From NCBI RefSeq assembly GCF_002933815.1, contig NZ_BEYR01000004.1:62001-126000 (forward strand): DNA of 64,000 nt. Direction: 5' to 3'. The stretch is from Sphingobacterium sp. HMA12 (GTDB lineage: Bacteria > Bacteroidota > Bacteroidia > Sphingobacteriales > Sphingobacteriaceae). The notes under the pieces were generated by a model, which saw nothing but the letters and a program-made list of their open reading frames with translations, was not told the origin of the DNA and made no database searches. Shown here in pieces: positions 52,023-61,164 of this stretch. The position numbers and the translations under genes were made by a program. The first letter of the stretch is position 1; every line of letters begins with the position of its first letter.

Positions 52023-52643
52023 TTATTCCGAACAATGAAAAGTATTCCACAATCCATCCAACTTTGACCATACCGAGGCAGATCTCTCTTGCGGCGAAAA
52101 CTGATGGAAAATAATGGTATGATCTGTACCGGGACAGGTTCTCACATGTATTGTTGAATGCAATGTGATGGGCTGCTTGCCCATATAGTCCACCATTTGA
52201 ATTGTACCGGTAAAGGTCGATTCATCTTCTCCCTGAGGCTCGGCTAATTTCTTGAATTTCGCCTTGGTTTTCTTGATCAGATCCTTTGGCAGGGCACGCT
52301 TTTCTATGTTGCGATGCACAAGTCCATCGAAGTACATAGACAGATTAGTTTCAATTGTTTTTGAATCGAGTACCTGCTTGCCTTCTACATACCACAAGAA
52401 AGCATAAGACCAATACTCATGGCTCTCGGCTTTGCTCCAGCCTGTCGCAAAACGTACGTCTTCTACACCTTTGTATGGAATCTTAGGTGCAAAATCTACA
52501 GGTATCGGAAAACGCTCTATTCCCCATCCATCAAGGCTGAGACTATATGGAGCCTTCCAAGCTACGGGATCGAATTTCTCTTGTGCACGTAGTCCTGTAT
52601 GAAGTACAAAAACAGCAAGTGCTATAAAGAAGAACCTTATCAT
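52023..52643 (-). CDS. Secreted protein of unknown function
   Basis: A 206-residue protein from the ATG at 52643 (an ATG two codons upstream is also possible), with a signal peptide (MIRFFFIALAVFVLHTGLRAQ). The mature part reads WKAPYSLSLDGWGIERFPIPVDFAPKIPYKGVEDVRFATGW (abridged), rich in Trp, Tyr and Pro, and ends CPGTDHTIIFHQFSPQE then HCSE. Two cysteines may pair. It resembles uncharacterised Bacteroidota secreted proteins; I cannot name the family. Confidence 0.6.
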   Translation of the reverse strand: MIRFFFIALAVFVLHTGLRAQEKFDPVAWKAPYSLSLDGWGIERFPIPVDFAPKIPYKGVEDVRFATGWSKAESHEYWSYAFLWYVEGKQVLDSKTIETNLSMYFDGLVHRNIEKRALPKDLIKKTKAKFKKLAEPQGEDESTFTGTIQMVDYMGKQPITLHSTIHVRTCPGTDHTIIFHQFSPQERSASVWSKLDGLWNTFHCSE

Positions 52644-52649
52644 AATCAA

Positions 52650-53003
52650 CTCATTTATTGTTGGTTAAATAAAGTTAATACTTTCAAACCAAAACTCCTT
52701 CTATTAAAACCCATAATCTACTAGAAGATACTAATACAAGGTTGTTTCCACTGTATTAACCGTAGATAGATAATATAAAACGCAATGATCAAGGTATTAT
52801 ATCCGCTCCACTAACTCGCTTTTCATATTACCTCGCTAAGCTGAAACAGGTAAGTCTACCAATCCATCTCTGTGCACTCCAGAATTCCTCCTTTAAAACA
52901 AAGCTTCTTTCGGACTTTAGTTTCATGCGGAAAGGTAAATATTTCGATATGATTTTAGTAATGAATAATAACTATCTAAGGAGTTAGATTTAATAGAAAA
53001 CCT
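52650..53003. other. Gap before the fimbrial-anchor-like gene
   Basis: About 350 bp, AT-rich, without a credible gene. The next element is the promoter at 53004. Confidence 0.4.
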
Positions 53004-53011
53004 TATATTTG
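53004..53011 (+). promoter_or_regulatory. -7 promoter element
   Basis: TATATTTG, exact TAnnTTTG, 22 bp before the start codon at 53034; the leader would be short. Confidence 0.62.
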
Positions 53012-53033
53012 CGTCCAGTCAAATATTATATTT

Positions 53034-54008
53034 ATGAAGAAATTATTAACCCTATGGGCTATTACGCCTATTTTGTTTGCTTCTTGCGCTAAAAAAGGGA
53101 TAGAAGCTGAACCTAAACAAAAGAATGAATTGTATGAAGTAAAGTTGTCTACCACTGGACTTGAGCAATCCATCAAACCGATCGGGCTAAAGTCATCTAC
53201 GACTACAAGTCCCCAAGATCCACTTTTAAAAGATGAAATTACGGGTGTAGAATTTTTTGTCTTTGACAATCTTTCGAATTTGGTCGGACAAACCTATTCA
53301 AATTTTTATGATGCAAATGGAAATTTTATAGCAGGTAGTACTAATGTAACAATGGAGCTTCCAAAAGGTAGTTATTATGTTTCCGCTGTGGCTAGGGATG
53401 GATATCATACAGATTTTTACTACCTAAACACTCATTTACAAAACTTTTACATCGACTTCCCGTCCACATATTCGACTAAAGAGATCGTCCAATTCTCGCC
53501 AATATTTATCCATAAACAAAGCCCGCTGACTGTTGGGACAACGGCGGTGAATCATGCGGTACAAATGAAACGACTGAATGCACAATTGGAGATAAAAATT
53601 AATGATGAAATCCCTGAACATGTTGATTATATATTGTTTGGTGGAAAGATCGCCAAATCTGTACTTTTGTTCGATCAGATTGCGAACGCGTCAGGAAGTG
53701 GTTATATCAAGTTAGACTTGAATAGTATACGAACTCAAACAGAAAAAGTACTCACAGCGACATTCTATCCCAATGCGTATTCAACGGATAAGCTTACAAA
53801 ACAAGCAAGCTATGAAGTGCTTTATTATGATAAGAATAATAAACTCTTGGGTACGAAAACTATTTCCGATGTTCAATTTAAGCAAAGTCATATTACAAGA
53901 TTGACCGGGAATCTTTTTGACACAATTGAGGATCCGTTAAAATCAACTGGTATGCGGATTGACTTTATTAAAGACTACTCCCCGACAATCATTGAAAAGA
54001 AATTTTAA
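53034..54008 (+). CDS. Fimbrial-anchor-like lipoprotein (FimB/Mfa2 type)
   Basis: A 324-residue lipoprotein with lipobox FASC (Cys about residue 18). A beta-rich mature region contains GVEFFVFDNLSNLVGQTYS and VTMELPKGSYYVSAVARDG, the pattern of the FimB/Mfa2-type fimbrial anchor or tip proteins of Bacteroidota; a second beta domain follows (LNAQLEIKINDEIPEHVDY). Alone in its transcript, with its own promoter and terminator. A DUF4493-type lipoprotein is the main alternative. Together with the fimbrillin-like gene at 24 it suggests a fimbria-like surface system, but the two are far apart. Confidence 0.6.
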   Translation: MKKLLTLWAITPILFASCAKKGIEAEPKQKNELYEVKLSTTGLEQSIKPIGLKSSTTTSPQDPLLKDEITGVEFFVFDNLSNLVGQTYSNFYDANGNFIAGSTNVTMELPKGSYYVSAVARDGYHTDFYYLNTHLQNFYIDFPSTYSTKEIVQFSPIFIHKQSPLTVGTTAVNHAVQMKRLNAQLEIKINDEIPEHVDYILFGGKIAKSVLLFDQIANASGSGYIKLDLNSIRTQTEKVLTATFYPNAYSTDKLTKQASYEVLYYDKNNKLLGTKTISDVQFKQSHITRLTGNLFDTIEDPLKSTGMRIDFIKDYSPTIIEKKF

Positions 54009-54023
54009 TAAAAAATTCAGACT

Positions 54024-54055
54024 TGAGCGTGCCAGACGACACGCTCATTTTTTTT
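54024..54055 (+). terminator. Terminator of the fimbrial-anchor-like gene
   Basis: A perfect 8-bp stem (TGAGCGTG and CACGCTCA, loop CCAGACGA) with a run of eight T, 15 bp after the stop. Confidence 0.9.
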
Positions 54056-54174
54056 GTGCAATTTCGACCGCTGCTTTTTCAAATTGAAAGGCTATCGATG
54101 TAATGAGCATCTTATAGTAGATTGTATATTCCTGCGAAAGAAAATGAGAAGAATTGAGCAGCTATTGCTATTGA

Positions 54175-55311
54175 CTAAAATTTTAATACATCTTTTAAAT
54201 CTATTTTCAATTGTTCATACATTCTCCTATACCCTTCTACAGAAGGGTGGATACCGTCAGAATCTACATAGCTTTCAACCCAAACCTCTGGCTTATTTAA
54301 CTCGGTAACAGCTTTATGGAAATCAATATATTGTACCCCAACTTTTTTGACCCAATTATTTATCAGCATTGCAGAATTGGCAAAAATATATTTATCTCTC
54401 GGGGTTACCGTTACCAAAATAGGTATCTGATTATTAGATTTAAGATAATTTATAATATTTGTCATATATTCAAAATACTCATATATGTTGGAATAATTAT
54501 TTGTACCTATTCCTAAGATAACATATTTGCTCTTGTAATATTCATTCTGAATTTTAAACCTTTCAAAAAATTCAAATGATACACGAATTCCACCTCTAGC
54601 GTCTACAAGCACATTATCGAACCCTATATCCTTTCCCAATAAATAGGTCCATTTTGATTTAATATCCGCTCTATTCAATAGAAGATTTCCACCTTCAACA
54701 AAAGAATCTCCATATACGCTCACTAGAGGTGTTGAATATGGCGTAGTAATTAATACCGAACCGATGGAAAAATTCCCACTGTATAATTTTAAATATGGAT
54801 CACCTCGAAGTATAACCGCATCCAAATACTCATTAATTGGAAAAGACTTAGAGAAGAGCAGATTATTATCTCCTTCAAATAACGAATATGTAATTAAATC
54901 AATTTCTTTCTTTAAAGATAGGCTATAATCTTTTGACAATTTCAAGCCATCTTTTAAACTGGATTTATGAATTAATAACGCATTATTGTCGTAAATTTTT
55001 ATTTCATTATTATTCAGCACCAATCCCCCAGAGCCTTTTCCTATACCAATTTTTAATTCTTTACTTTTTACCGTAAAAACAGTTGTAAAGGAATATCTCT
55101 CAAAATTAAAATCATTTTTAAGAATCAACTTTATCTTCCCATCTGTATTAGAATAATTAATTCTTTCAGCTGTAGCTTTAAATTTAATGACCGAGTTATC
55201 TATCTTAAAATCTGCATCATTATCACTCAAATATTCTTTATTATCTTTTTTACAACTAGCTAAAGAAAATATAATTATCATTGATAGCTTTAAAAACAAT
55301 CTTGAATTCAT
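54175..55311 (-). CDS. SGNH/GDSL-hydrolase lipoprotein
   Basis: A 378-residue lipoprotein with lipobox LASC (Cys about residue 20). The N-terminal ~170 residues are beta-rich. The C-terminal domain is an SGNH hydrolase with VYGDSFVEGGN (Ser nucleophile, block I), GIGTNN (Asn, block III) and SDGIHPS (Asp/His, block V). These enzymes remove or transfer acetyl groups on sugars. Its ATG overlaps the stop of the acyltransferase gene by 4 bp (ATGA), a fixed pair suggesting O-acetylation of a surface polysaccharide. The region is clearly more AT-rich than its neighbours. Confidence 0.85.
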   Translation of the reverse strand: MNSRLFLKLSMIIIFSLASCKKDNKEYLSDNDADFKIDNSVIKFKATAERINYSNTDGKIKLILKNDFNFERYSFTTVFTVKSKELKIGIGKGSGGLVLNNNEIKIYDNNALLIHKSSLKDGLKLSKDYSLSLKKEIDLITYSLFEGDNNLLFSKSFPINEYLDAVILRGDPYLKLYSGNFSIGSVLITTPYSTPLVSVYGDSFVEGGNLLLNRADIKSKWTYLLGKDIGFDNVLVDARGGIRVSFEFFERFKIQNEYYKSKYVILGIGTNNYSNIYEYFEYMTNIINYLKSNNQIPILVTVTPRDKYIFANSAMLINNWVKKVGVQYIDFHKAVTELNKPEVWVESYVDSDGIHPSVEGYRRMYEQLKIDLKDVLKF

Positions 55312-56375
55312 AACTTTTTACCGCCTAATCTTATAAAAAATTTCTCATAGTATTTATAAACAATATAACTTGTAAATATAGTACCTATTAAAGAAATAGG
55401 AATTATAAATCCAGTTATATTAAAATTATATCCAGACTTCGATATCAACTTAAGGATGAATACGACGATAGTATACACTAAGGGATGTAATAGATAAACA
55501 GAATAACTTGTTTCACCTAATAAGGTCAACGGTTTATGTAAAAAATCTGGAACCTGAAGTTCTAGTTTATAGAAGCACGCAATTATTGCCGCACATAAAC
55601 TCGAAAATATAACTCTATTCAATCCTACAGTTAGTTCCATTCCAGGGCCGTTTGAAGGATAAAATATAAATAATAATATTGCCAATCCTAAAACTGTTAA
55701 ATTGGATATTTGATTAACTCTCTTATTTTTAAGATAATAACCAATTATTATCCCTGTTAAAAATAAAAACACTTGATTTAGTGGATTTACATATATGCTC
55801 CACGCATCTTCGGTGCCCAAAGCTTCTTTCAATTTAAAAAAAGCAAAGTACCCTCCTATTGCGAATATTATAAGTGCAAATAAAAAGAAGCCAGCTTTAT
55901 TGTTTTTAAGCAAAAATAAAAAAGCTGGAAAAAACACATAGAAAACCAATTCATTACCTATTGACCAAGCTCCAGTTGCAAAATAAGTATCCCATTTAAA
56001 AAATCCAAAAAGCCCTGTTAAACTCATGAAGAGGTCAAAAATACTAGGGTGAAACTTATAAAATATAATGGATAAAATAGAAGCTAGCCATAATAATGGA
56101 AATATTCTTAAGACTCTTTTCTTAGCAAAGTCTAAAATTTCACGAGTTGAATATTTTAATCGATCAAAGTAAACATGGTACAAGGTCAACCCGCTTAAAA
56201 TATAAAAAATAGCCACTCCATATAACCCAATTCTTCCAAAAAAATCAGAAGAAGTATATTCAAATCCTCTCCAACCAAGAAAATGATACAGCATAATGAA
56301 AAAAGCTGCTATTCCTCTGACATAATCAAGATTATAAAGTCTAGCATTAGGTTTGATTAATATGGGCATTTGCAT
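55308..56375 (-). CDS. Acyltransferase-3 (OafA-like) membrane protein
   Basis: A 355-residue protein with about ten helices. The opening motif is LDYVRGIAAFFIMLYHFLGW (catalytic His in LYHF), followed by FYILSGLTLYHVYF and FPLLWLASILS. It should acylate a glycan using a cytoplasmic acyl donor. The two codons before MPILIKPN are an alternative start. It forms a two-gene operon with the SGNH lipoprotein gene. Confidence 0.87.
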   Translation of the reverse strand: MQMPILIKPNARLYNLDYVRGIAAFFIMLYHFLGWRGFEYTSSDFFGRIGLYGVAIFYILSGLTLYHVYFDRLKYSTREILDFAKKRVLRIFPLLWLASILSIIFYKFHPSIFDLFMSLTGLFGFFKWDTYFATGAWSIGNELVFYVFFPAFLFLLKNNKAGFFLFALIIFAIGGYFAFFKLKEALGTEDAWSIYVNPLNQVFLFLTGIIIGYYLKNKRVNQISNLTVLGLAILLFIFYPSNGPGMELTVGLNRVIFSSLCAAIIACFYKLELQVPDFLHKPLTLLGETSYSVYLLHPLVYTIVVFILKLISKSGYNFNITGFIIPISLIGTIFTSYIVYKYYEKFFIRLGGKKL

Positions 56376-56830
56376 AATTATTAAATTTATGCAAAAATAG
56401 TATTTTTACTATATTAATTTTATTGAATTAAAAAACATTGTAGATTCACTAAAATCATTCTCAAGACCCTTAAGCTATAATCTTTACATCATTCATCTGT
56501 AAGATGATCAATTATCCTTAGTAATGTTCAGATTATTACTGTATATTTAACTTTACTTAAAGTATATTTTGAAAATGCAAGAGGTTAGGAATTGGAGTTC
56601 CTGACCTTTTTTGTTATTATTACATAATCAGCATTTATCCCAACCAATAAAATTATACGTTCCGTATTTAAGGTAAACTCATAATAGGAAAAATCCTTGA
56701 ACCTCCCTTGATAATGGATAAAGTAGACCATGCTCACAAAACCAGTAAATAAAAAGGAAAAACAGAAAAGAAGACAGCCTAGCATCTTAAATCATTATCT
56801 TTGTCTAAATTTTTTATGCGTATAATCTAA
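56376..56830. other. Divergent gap with a doubtful 66-codon frame
   Basis: About 455 bp between the acyltransferase gene and the nucleotidyltransferase gene. A minus-strand frame at 56585-56785 (66 codons, hydrophobic start MLGCLLFCFSFLFTGFVSMVYF) overlaps the terminator hairpin and has no clear promoter; it might be a small membrane protein but I do not call it. The plus-strand terminator is described separately. Confidence 0.4.
56582..56613 (+). terminator. Plus-strand terminator without a gene
   Basis: A 10-bp stem with one G-U pair (AGGTTAGGAA and TTCCTGACCT, loop of 6) and a T run, 455 bp from the nearest gene ends. No plus-strand gene ends just before it, so a small transcript may end here. 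Confidence 0.55.
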
Positions 56831-57931
56831 ATGGACAGTCAGCTAAGGAATATATTTTTTCAATTACTACGTATAGGTCTTTGGGGAGAGGGAAAACTGA
56901 CCCTAAAACAGCCAATGAACATGGAGGATTGGATTACCATCCGACAGTATGCTGTCAACCATACTGTTGAAGGCATTATTTACGATAGCTTTCCTTTTTT
57001 AGAAGAGCAGCAGCTCCCACCACAAGCACTTCGATTGAAATGGGCAGTCCGTATGGACCAAATTGAAAGGCATAATGAGAAAATGAATCTGGTGATTGCT
57101 GAACAGTTCAAAATCTTCAACGAAAAGGGCATTCGTCCCATACTTCAAAAAGGACAAGGAGTCGCATCCTATTACCGTACCCCTCTCCATCGTATCAGTG
57201 GAGACGTCGATTGGTGTTTTGAAGGAGATGGTTATATGAAAGCCAGAGATCTTCTAAAGGAAAAACATCCTAGTTTTCAAGATACAGCTGGTTTTAGCTT
57301 GGATTATCACTGGAGAGGTATCCATATTGAACATCATAAACGAACATTTGATTTTCGTAGCCCACTAAAAAGAAGATACCTAAGAAAACTCCTTACGGAT
57401 TATAAGGATCGTCAAGAAAAACTTATTGTCAATGGAGTTCCTATCAGATTACTTGCACCAGAATTACAGCTTCTTCAAGTCAATATCCATATATTAAAGC
57501 ACTTGATAACCTATGGAATAGGTCTTCGTCAATTTTGTGACTCAGCACGTTTATATTATAGCGTATCCTCTCAAATTGATTCGCATGCATTGGAACAAAT
57601 TTATCGAAAAACTGGCATCCTGAAATGGATTCATCTCTTGCATAAACTTTTGGTTGAAAACTTAGGTCTTCCCAAAACTAAACTACCTTTCCCTTACCTG
57701 GAAGAGCTTGAAACCAAATGGATGCTCGATGAAGTATGGTATTCGGGCAATTTCGGTATACACGATGAGCGATTTGAAAATAGTAAAAAATCGAAAAACT
57801 TTTCAAGGCCAGATTCTCCAAGACGCTTATGGCAAAATTTCAAACGCTACGTAAAATACGCCCCAGAAGAAGCTATTGCTTTTCCGATAATCCATACCTA
57901 TTCTAAGTATTTAGGGAAAGATAGTGACTAG
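56831..57931 (+). CDS. Nucleotidyltransferase of the NTP_transf_5 family
   Basis: A 366-residue protein of the nucleotidyltransferase-like family (Pfam NTP_transf_5) often encoded in polysaccharide loci. Seen are ILQKGQGVASYYRTPLHRISGDVDWCF (near residues 110-135, with the GDVD metal-binding type motif), LDYHWRGIHIEHHKR and LLAPELQLLQVNIHILKHL. It probably transfers a nucleotide or sugar-phosphate group, but the substrate is unknown. It faces the gldKN genes across a terminator, on the other strand from the surface-polysaccharide genes. Confidence 0.78.
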   Translation: MDSQLRNIFFQLLRIGLWGEGKLTLKQPMNMEDWITIRQYAVNHTVEGIIYDSFPFLEEQQLPPQALRLKWAVRMDQIERHNEKMNLVIAEQFKIFNEKGIRPILQKGQGVASYYRTPLHRISGDVDWCFEGDGYMKARDLLKEKHPSFQDTAGFSLDYHWRGIHIEHHKRTFDFRSPLKRRYLRKLLTDYKDRQEKLIVNGVPIRLLAPELQLLQVNIHILKHLITYGIGLRQFCDSARLYYSVSSQIDSHALEQIYRKTGILKWIHLLHKLLVENLGLPKTKLPFPYLEELETKWMLDEVWYSGNFGIHDERFENSKKSKNFSRPDSPRRLWQNFKRYVKYAPEEAIAFPIIHTYSKYLGKDSD

Positions 57932-57933
57932 TA

Positions 57934-57971
57934 TAAAAAAGCAAGACTTTTGCTGTAACGAAAGTCTTGCT
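57934..57971 (-). terminator. Terminator between gldN and the nucleotidyltransferase
   Basis: An 11-bp stem (AGCAAGACTTT and AAAGTCTTGCT). The minus side is followed by T6, so it mainly serves gldN, which stops 11 bp upstream; the plus side is weaker. Confidence 0.8.
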
Positions 57972-57981
57972 TCTTAATACT

Positions 57982-58968
57982 TTACAATTTCTCTTCAGCT
58001 TCAGTTGAACTTTGTGTTACTTTATCTTTACTTTCAACGGTTGTACGATTTCCTTCTAATTCTTCGGCCTTTACCCCTTTCGGGTTACTCCATAATTTCT
58101 TCTTGTAGGCATCCAATTTTTCTTCAACTTTTTTTCCGTCAAGCTGCTGGCCCCCATTCTCTGTTTCTTTCAAATTTTGCAGCATACCTGGAGAAGATTC
58201 CCTAATAATAGTGCTCGCAAACTTATTCTGAACAAAAAAATCGTCCATGCTCATCTCATAAAGCCCTTTGTCAGGGTCAGAAATGTCGACTTGTACTAGA
58301 CTATAACGCAATTGGGGGAAATAAAGCCAAAATGCCGGTGTCGCACCAACTGACTCTGCAAGTTCAGCCGAAGTTGTTATATTCATCAAGGGTGCCACAC
58401 CAATAATCCGCGTTTCCAAGCGACTGCGCTGTTTATCAAAAAAGATATCCTCTTTTACCCGGAATTTGGTAACCCGAGAAGGGTCAAATTCGTTGAGTGC
58501 CATTTTGGAATCTATCTGATTTCCCTCGCCGTCAAAAATTGGGACCAGAACACTGTCCGCAAACCTTGCCATTCCCTCCTGAGCACTTAATCTTCCTTTA
58601 AAAGAATCATCATCCGGGCTATATAAAGAAAGTTTTCCTTTCTCGATCGCCTTCATCACCACCTCAATTAAGGAATTACCTGGAACAGCCAGAATTGCAT
58701 TCTTTTCATCCTTTAGATCAATATCGCGCCATACGCGCTTATAAAAACGGATATTCTTTTTATTTACTTCCGGATAGGCAAATGGAACAGCATCTTCCAT
58801 GTTATTAGCCTGATAAAATCCATCCGAAGTAGGAATAGTGTCTTGAATAATATCCTGAGAAACAGCTGCATTTAATGTATCAGGGATTGTGTTCTCCTGA
58901 GCTGTCACAGTTCCAATGCCTACGCCCATTAAAACTGCAGTTAATATTTTTATGTTCATCACTTTCAA
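57982..58968 (-). CDS. gldN: Type IX secretion protein GldN
   Basis: GldN, with GldK, forms the periplasmic and outer-membrane ring of the type IX secretion system. The 328-residue protein has a signal peptide (ending VTAQ), then IRFYKRVWRDIDLKDEKNAILAVPGNSLIEVVM, VTKFRVKEDIFFDKQRSRLETRIIGVAP and FFVQNKFASTIIRESSPGM, all in the GldN/PorN family (abridged). It is translated 20 bp after gldK with no gldL or gldM between, though these normally lie between the two. Its charged C-terminus (about 30 residues) is not conserved in my experience. Confidence 0.92.
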   Translation of the reverse strand: MKVMNIKILTAVLMGVGIGTVTAQENTIPDTLNAAVSQDIIQDTIPTSDGFYQANNMEDAVPFAYPEVNKKNIRFYKRVWRDIDLKDEKNAILAVPGNSLIEVVMKAIEKGKLSLYSPDDDSFKGRLSAQEGMARFADSVLVPIFDGEGNQIDSKMALNEFDPSRVTKFRVKEDIFFDKQRSRLETRIIGVAPLMNITTSAELAESVGATPAFWLYFPQLRYSLVQVDISDPDKGLYEMSMDDFFVQNKFASTIIRESSPGMLQNLKETENGGQQLDGKKVEEKLDAYKKKLWSNPKGVKAEELEGNRTTVESKDKVTQSSTEAEEKL

Positions 58969-58988
58969 TTTATATGGTGATCAAAGAA

Positions 58989-60287
58989 TTAATATTTACG
59001 TGTTTTACTTTGTACAGTGGGCATTTCGAATGCTGACATGACACAACGAAAACCAATATAGGAATGAGGTTCATAGTCGACCGAGTAATTTCTTGTTTCA
59101 CTATTCAGTTGCTCACCATTATCTTTCCAAGAACCTCCACGTACCACCTTACGCTTCAATGCATCACCGTCCTTGCTATCCGCATCGTACAGCAAAGCAG
59201 GATTCAAGTCATTCACAAATACGACAGCAGATGGGCTATAAGCATCCAATGTCCACTCAGACACATTACCGGCCATATTATATACACCAAAGGCATTCGG
59301 CATATACGACTTGACTGGCAAAGTAAAGGTTGCACCATCTCGTGAATATGTTCCTTCCCCCTGTTTAAAATTGACAGCTAACTTCTTTTTACCTTCTCTC
59401 CCATCAATTGTCATACGAGAACCAGCAATGGTATCCTGTGGATCCAATTTACCAGAAGCCGCATACTGCCATTGTGCTTCAGTTGGCAGACTCAGACTCA
59501 GTTGATAGCCGTTTAGGTACGAGTTCTTTAGCACTGTTGCAGCCATCTCGCTCGCTCTCCAATCTGTAAAAGCTCGTGCTTGTCTCCAGGTAACGCCAAC
59601 AACAGGATAATAATCAAAAGAGGGATGCGTAAAATAATTCGCATCCAGAGAAGCTAACTGTGCATTTGGAAAATCCTTAGTCCAGATATCCTCTACAGGC
59701 ATAACAGCGACCGTATCTGTGACATAGGACTTTTTCATATTACCTTTAGATTGTAAATAGGAAAAACGATATCTGATGACTTCCGGATTGAGTGAACGTC
59801 GGTTGCCCCGCATTTCTAACATGGGAGCGATGCGTTCTTGGATACTTGGATCATTACTTTTCCAAAGAGGTGATACCTTTTTAACCTTTGCCCAATTGAT
59901 CCTTTTTTGACCAACTTGCTCTCCAGCTATTTGTAAAAAGTATTGCTCGTCGTTTAGGTAATCGGTTACTGCAACTGAATCTGCCACCCAGTTGACAAAT
60001 TCGCGATATTGCTTATTTGTCACCTCAGCTTCATCGATAAAGAAGGCACTTACACTAACATTTTTACCGACATTCCCGCTATCTAAAGATCCCTTGAAAA
60101 GTATAGTCCCTGACGGAATATATACCATGCCGGGAGGCGGAGGTAATTTACCGCCTTTAAAAGCATTTACCTTTGGTGCCTGATACATGGCGGAATTTGA
60201 TTTACAGGCCGAGAAGCCTATTAATATAGCGAAAGCAAATAAACCAAACAGCTGGCTCTTAGGGTTCGCTCCAAATATATTTTTCAT
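58989..60287 (-). CDS. gldK: Type IX secretion lipoprotein GldK
   Basis: A 432-residue lipoprotein with lipobox GFSAC (Cys about residue 29). The mature part is an FGE-sulfatase (SUMF1) fold lacking catalytic function, as in GldK/PorK: MVYIPSGTILFKGSLDS, EAEVTNKQYREFVNWV, LPTEAQWQYAASGKLDP, FGVYNMAGNVSEWTLDAYSP and VVRGGSWKDNGEQLNSETRN, ending YIGFRCVMSAFE. It forms an outer-membrane ring with GldN and could also be read as the paralogue GldJ, but its neighbour gldN favours GldK. An outer-membrane barrel gene lies just upstream. Confidence 0.88.
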   Translation of the reverse strand: MKNIFGANPKSQLFGLFAFAILIGFSACKSNSAMYQAPKVNAFKGGKLPPPPGMVYIPSGTILFKGSLDSGNVGKNVSVSAFFIDEAEVTNKQYREFVNWVADSVAVTDYLNDEQYFLQIAGEQVGQKRINWAKVKKVSPLWKSNDPSIQERIAPMLEMRGNRRSLNPEVIRYRFSYLQSKGNMKKSYVTDTVAVMPVEDIWTKDFPNAQLASLDANYFTHPSFDYYPVVGVTWRQARAFTDWRASEMAATVLKNSYLNGYQLSLSLPTEAQWQYAASGKLDPQDTIAGSRMTIDGREGKKKLAVNFKQGEGTYSRDGATFTLPVKSYMPNAFGVYNMAGNVSEWTLDAYSPSAVVFVNDLNPALLYDADSKDGDALKRKVVRGGSWKDNGEQLNSETRNYSVDYEPHSYIGFRCVMSAFEMPTVQSKTRKY

Positions 60288-60307
60288 ACGTTTATTTTTC
60301 GATTAGT

Positions 60308-61030
60308 TTATTTACGATTGAATAGTGCGTATTTCACACCAACGGAAACAAAACCATATTGATCCTTATTACTATTGATTATTCCATCCAGGTTGTCATT
60401 GGTGGTTAAGGTATGTTGATAGTTTACATTAATTGCCCATTGTGGTCCATAAAGCGTGCGTCCGAATGGGATATCGACACCCACGTTCAGAGGAATGATA
60501 AAATGAATTCCTGAGCGATCCTCCGCAATCTCGCCCCCTTTGTTAATAATACCGTTAGCATAGCTTGGATCTAATTGTCTTTTTATCCGATTTTTGAAGG
60601 CTCCAGCTCCAGCACCGACGTAGATATTGGAAAGAATACGCGAAAATGTATTTGCCTGTAAAGTATAATAACTATAATTATCAGGATGGTCCAAAAACTG
60701 CCCTAATCTAATTTTTCCATTCACATTAGCGGCATAGTAATTATTTTCAAATTCGCTATTATAACCATTCCCGCTCAATTTACCTTTTTCGCCATGTATA
60801 CCAACGGAAATAAATGGTGTGATAAGATAATCTGCTTCACCATAGAATCCGAATTTGGCCCCATCATTGGTTAAATCGGTCAGGCCAAATGTCGCCCCGG
60901 CACCAGCACCTACGCTAATAGGACGTGAAAATTGAGCCGAAGTAGTCCCTATGAACATGCAGAATAGCCCAATAAATGTAAGTGCCAATTTTTCTTTCAA
61001 TTGCAAAAATCTGTGTCTTAGTGGTCTCAT
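60308..61030 (-). CDS. Outer-membrane beta-barrel protein upstream of gldK
   Basis: A 240-residue exported protein with a signal segment ending near TSAQ and an 8-strand type OmpA/OmpX-like barrel (SVGAGAGATFGLTDLTND, KFGFYGEADYLITPFISVGIHGEKG, then final YGFVSVGVKYALFNRK). It ends 20 bp before gldK and likely shares its transcript. Position suggests a link with secretion (a PorT-like or PorP-like role), but I see no specific motif proving it. Confidence 0.65.
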   Translation of the reverse strand: MRPLRHRFLQLKEKLALTFIGLFCMFIGTTSAQFSRPISVGAGAGATFGLTDLTNDGAKFGFYGEADYLITPFISVGIHGEKGKLSGNGYNSEFENNYYAANVNGKIRLGQFLDHPDNYSYYTLQANTFSRILSNIYVGAGAGAFKNRIKRQLDPSYANGIINKGGEIAEDRSGIHFIIPLNVGVDIPFGRTLYGPQWAINVNYQHTLTTNDNLDGIINSNKDQYGFVSVGVKYALFNRK

Positions 61031-61097
61031 CTGTATTGATTAGTAAATAAATGTATATAGTCAAAAACGTTTTTCATCCAAAATTATTATAAAATAA

Positions 61098-61127
61098 AAC
61101 CCCAAGTCGGGGTATCGACTTGGGGTT
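61098..61127 (-). terminator. Terminator of the wzc-type gene
   Basis: A perfect 12-bp stem (AACCCCAAGTCG and CGACTTGGGGTT, loop GGGTAT). On the minus strand it is followed by a T-rich tract, 38 bp after the kinase stop codon. It separates the polysaccharide-export operon from the gldK operon. Confidence 0.88.
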
Positions 61128-61164
61128 AAACAACAATAAGGCCAAAATCTACAAAACTATAGAA

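Noticed and set aside
56585..56785. Small membrane protein frame of 66 codons on the minus strand
   Set aside because: It overlaps a plus-strand terminator hairpin and has no promoter; a hydrophobic start alone is not enough.
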